From assembly GCA_964478415.1 (NCBI GenBank), contig CAYZII010000087.1, positions 1 to 6,401 of the forward strand: a DNA stretch of 6,401 nt, given 5' to 3'. The DNA comes from Sulfuricystis sp964478415 (lineage in GTDB: Bacteria > Pseudomonadota > Gammaproteobacteria > Burkholderiales > Rhodocyclaceae). How positions within the stretch are numbered: the stretch's first letter is position 1; each line of letters opens with the position of its first letter. This document shows positions 5,663 to 6,401 of this stretch, piece after piece. The translations under genes and the position numbers were made by a program. The notes beneath the pieces are model-generated. The model was not told where the DNA came from and searched no databases. It was given only the letters and a program-made list of their open reading frames with translations.

Positions 5663-6343
5663 TTACTGTTTGCGCATCTGCTTGACACCCTGCGGCGTTC
5701 CCAGCAGCAGCAGATCCGCACCACGGCGCGCGAACAAGCCATTCGTAACGACGCCGACGATCTGGTTCAGCGTCGTCTCCAGCCCAGCCGCATCGGCGAT
5801 CTGCCAGCCATGCACGTCGAGAATCACGTTGCCATTGTCGGTGACGAAACCCTCGCGCAGCTTCGGCTGGCCGCCGAGCTTGACGATCTCGCGCGCGACA
5901 TAGGCGCGCGCCATCGGGATCACCTCGATCGGCAGCGGGAACTTGCCGAGCACCGACACCAGCTTGCTTTCATCGCAGATGCAGACAAATTTCTCCGCCA
6001 CCGCGGCGACGATCTTCTCACGTGTCAGTGCCCCGCCGCCACCTTTGATCATTTCCAGCCGCTCATTGATCTCGTCGGCGCCATCGACATAAACCGGAAG
6101 CGAGGTCACCTTGTTCAGATCGAGCACCTCGATGCCATGCCCTTCAAGGCGCTTTCTAGTCGCTTCCGAGCTGGCCACCGTCGCACCGATGTGCGGCTTG
6201 ATTCTTGCCAGCGCGTCGATGAACAAGTTCGCTGTCGAACCGGTGCCGACGCCGATGATGCTGCCAGCCGGTACCTGCTGCGCGACATAATCCGCCGCCG
6301 CCTGGGCGACGGCCCGTTTGAGTTCATCCTGGGTCATGCTCAT
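5663..6343 (-). CDS. rpiA: Ribose-5-phosphate isomerase A
   Basis: RpiA interconverts ribose 5-phosphate and ribulose 5-phosphate in the non-oxidative pentose phosphate pathway (and in Calvin-cycle organisms); cytosolic. The 226 residues are slightly longer than E. coli RpiA (219) because of N-terminal residues. Signatures are GVGTGST (31-37), ASSEATRKRL (57-66), VDGADEIN (86-93), KGGGGALTREKI (100-111), DESKLV (124-129) and LPIEVIPMA (137-145). Residues corresponding to the E. coli active site (D81, D84, K94, E103, K121) are D87, D90, K100, E109 and K127, all intact at a constant offset of 6. The start at 6343 is preferred over the Met at codon 3 because gaggag lies about 5 nt upstream on its strand. 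No clear promoter is seen in the 58 bp to the window edge. Confidence 0.97.
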   Translation of the reverse strand: MSMTQDELKRAVAQAAADYVAQQVPAGSIIGVGTGSTANLFIDALARIKPHIGATVASSEATRKRLEGHGIEVLDLNKVTSLPVYVDGADEINERLEMIKGGGGALTREKIVAAVAEKFVCICDESKLVSVLGKFPLPIEVIPMARAYVAREIVKLGGQPKLREGFVTDNGNVILDVHGWQIADAAGLETTLNQIVGVVTNGLFARRGADLLLLGTPQGVKQMRKQ

Positions 6344-6401
6344 GCGCTCTCCTCGAAAAGCCAGAATGGCCGGTCATGCCGGGCTTGTCGTTTGCTTACA
6401 G
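6344..6401. other. Partial upstream region of rpiA
   Basis: Only 58 bp of this region is present. On the minus strand it contains the gaggag ribosome binding site of rpiA next to the gene and an imperfect GC-rich repeat (ccgg-tcatg-ccgg, around 6369-6381). No convincing -35/-10 pair or neighbouring gene end is visible before the window edge. Confidence 0.4.

Noticed and set aside
5370..5678. 10-base direct repeat tttgcgcatc at 5370-5379 and 5669-5678, possible insertion target duplication
   Set aside because: The second copy lies inside the rpiA coding end and the first at the ATPase start. About this many 10-base matches are expected by chance in a window of this size.

Overview
The window looks like chromosome of a moderately GC-rich betaproteobacterium. 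Gene content, GC-rich codon use and the protein flavour (a 243-residue RsmE starting MIPRF, a classical fused ArgA, a YggX) fit Rhodocyclales/Nitrosomonadales-type organisms. That placement is judged from sequence character alone and no search was run. Most of the window is housekeeping.

Left part (1-4018, plus strand): four tightly packed co-directional genes. They are rsmE (16S rRNA m3U1498 methyltransferase), pap (two-domain PPK2-type polyphosphate:AMP phosphotransferase), argA (N-acetylglutamate synthase, first step of arginine synthesis) and yggX (small Fe(II)-trafficking/oxidative-damage protein). Gaps are 12 bp, a 4-bp ATGA overlap and 43 bp, so they probably form one operon. An extended -10 element sits so close to the rsmE ATG that the message may be leaderless.

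Middle (4019-5370): a 179-bp convergent intergenic region without clear content, then a minus-strand gene for an AAA_14/DUF4143 ATPase. This protein has a P-loop N-terminus and a PD-(D/E)XK-like C-terminus. It is the only accessory-type gene in the window and its biological role is not established.

Right part (5371-6401): a 292-bp non-coding gap separates the ATPase from rpiA (ribose-5-phosphate isomerase A, minus strand). Going leftwards from rpiA, the gap holds a 13-bp-stem hairpin just after the rpiA stop, a GC-rich block of about 100 bp with overlapping inverted repeats (possibly a dispersed element or structured RNA), an extra TGTGAAAAT half-site, and an imperfect 39-bp palindrome (15 of 19 pairs match) over the likely ATPase promoter. 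Palindrome plus ATPase is the best candidate here for an undescribed regulated unit. No RNA gene, CRISPR array, insertion sequence or transposase was recognised.
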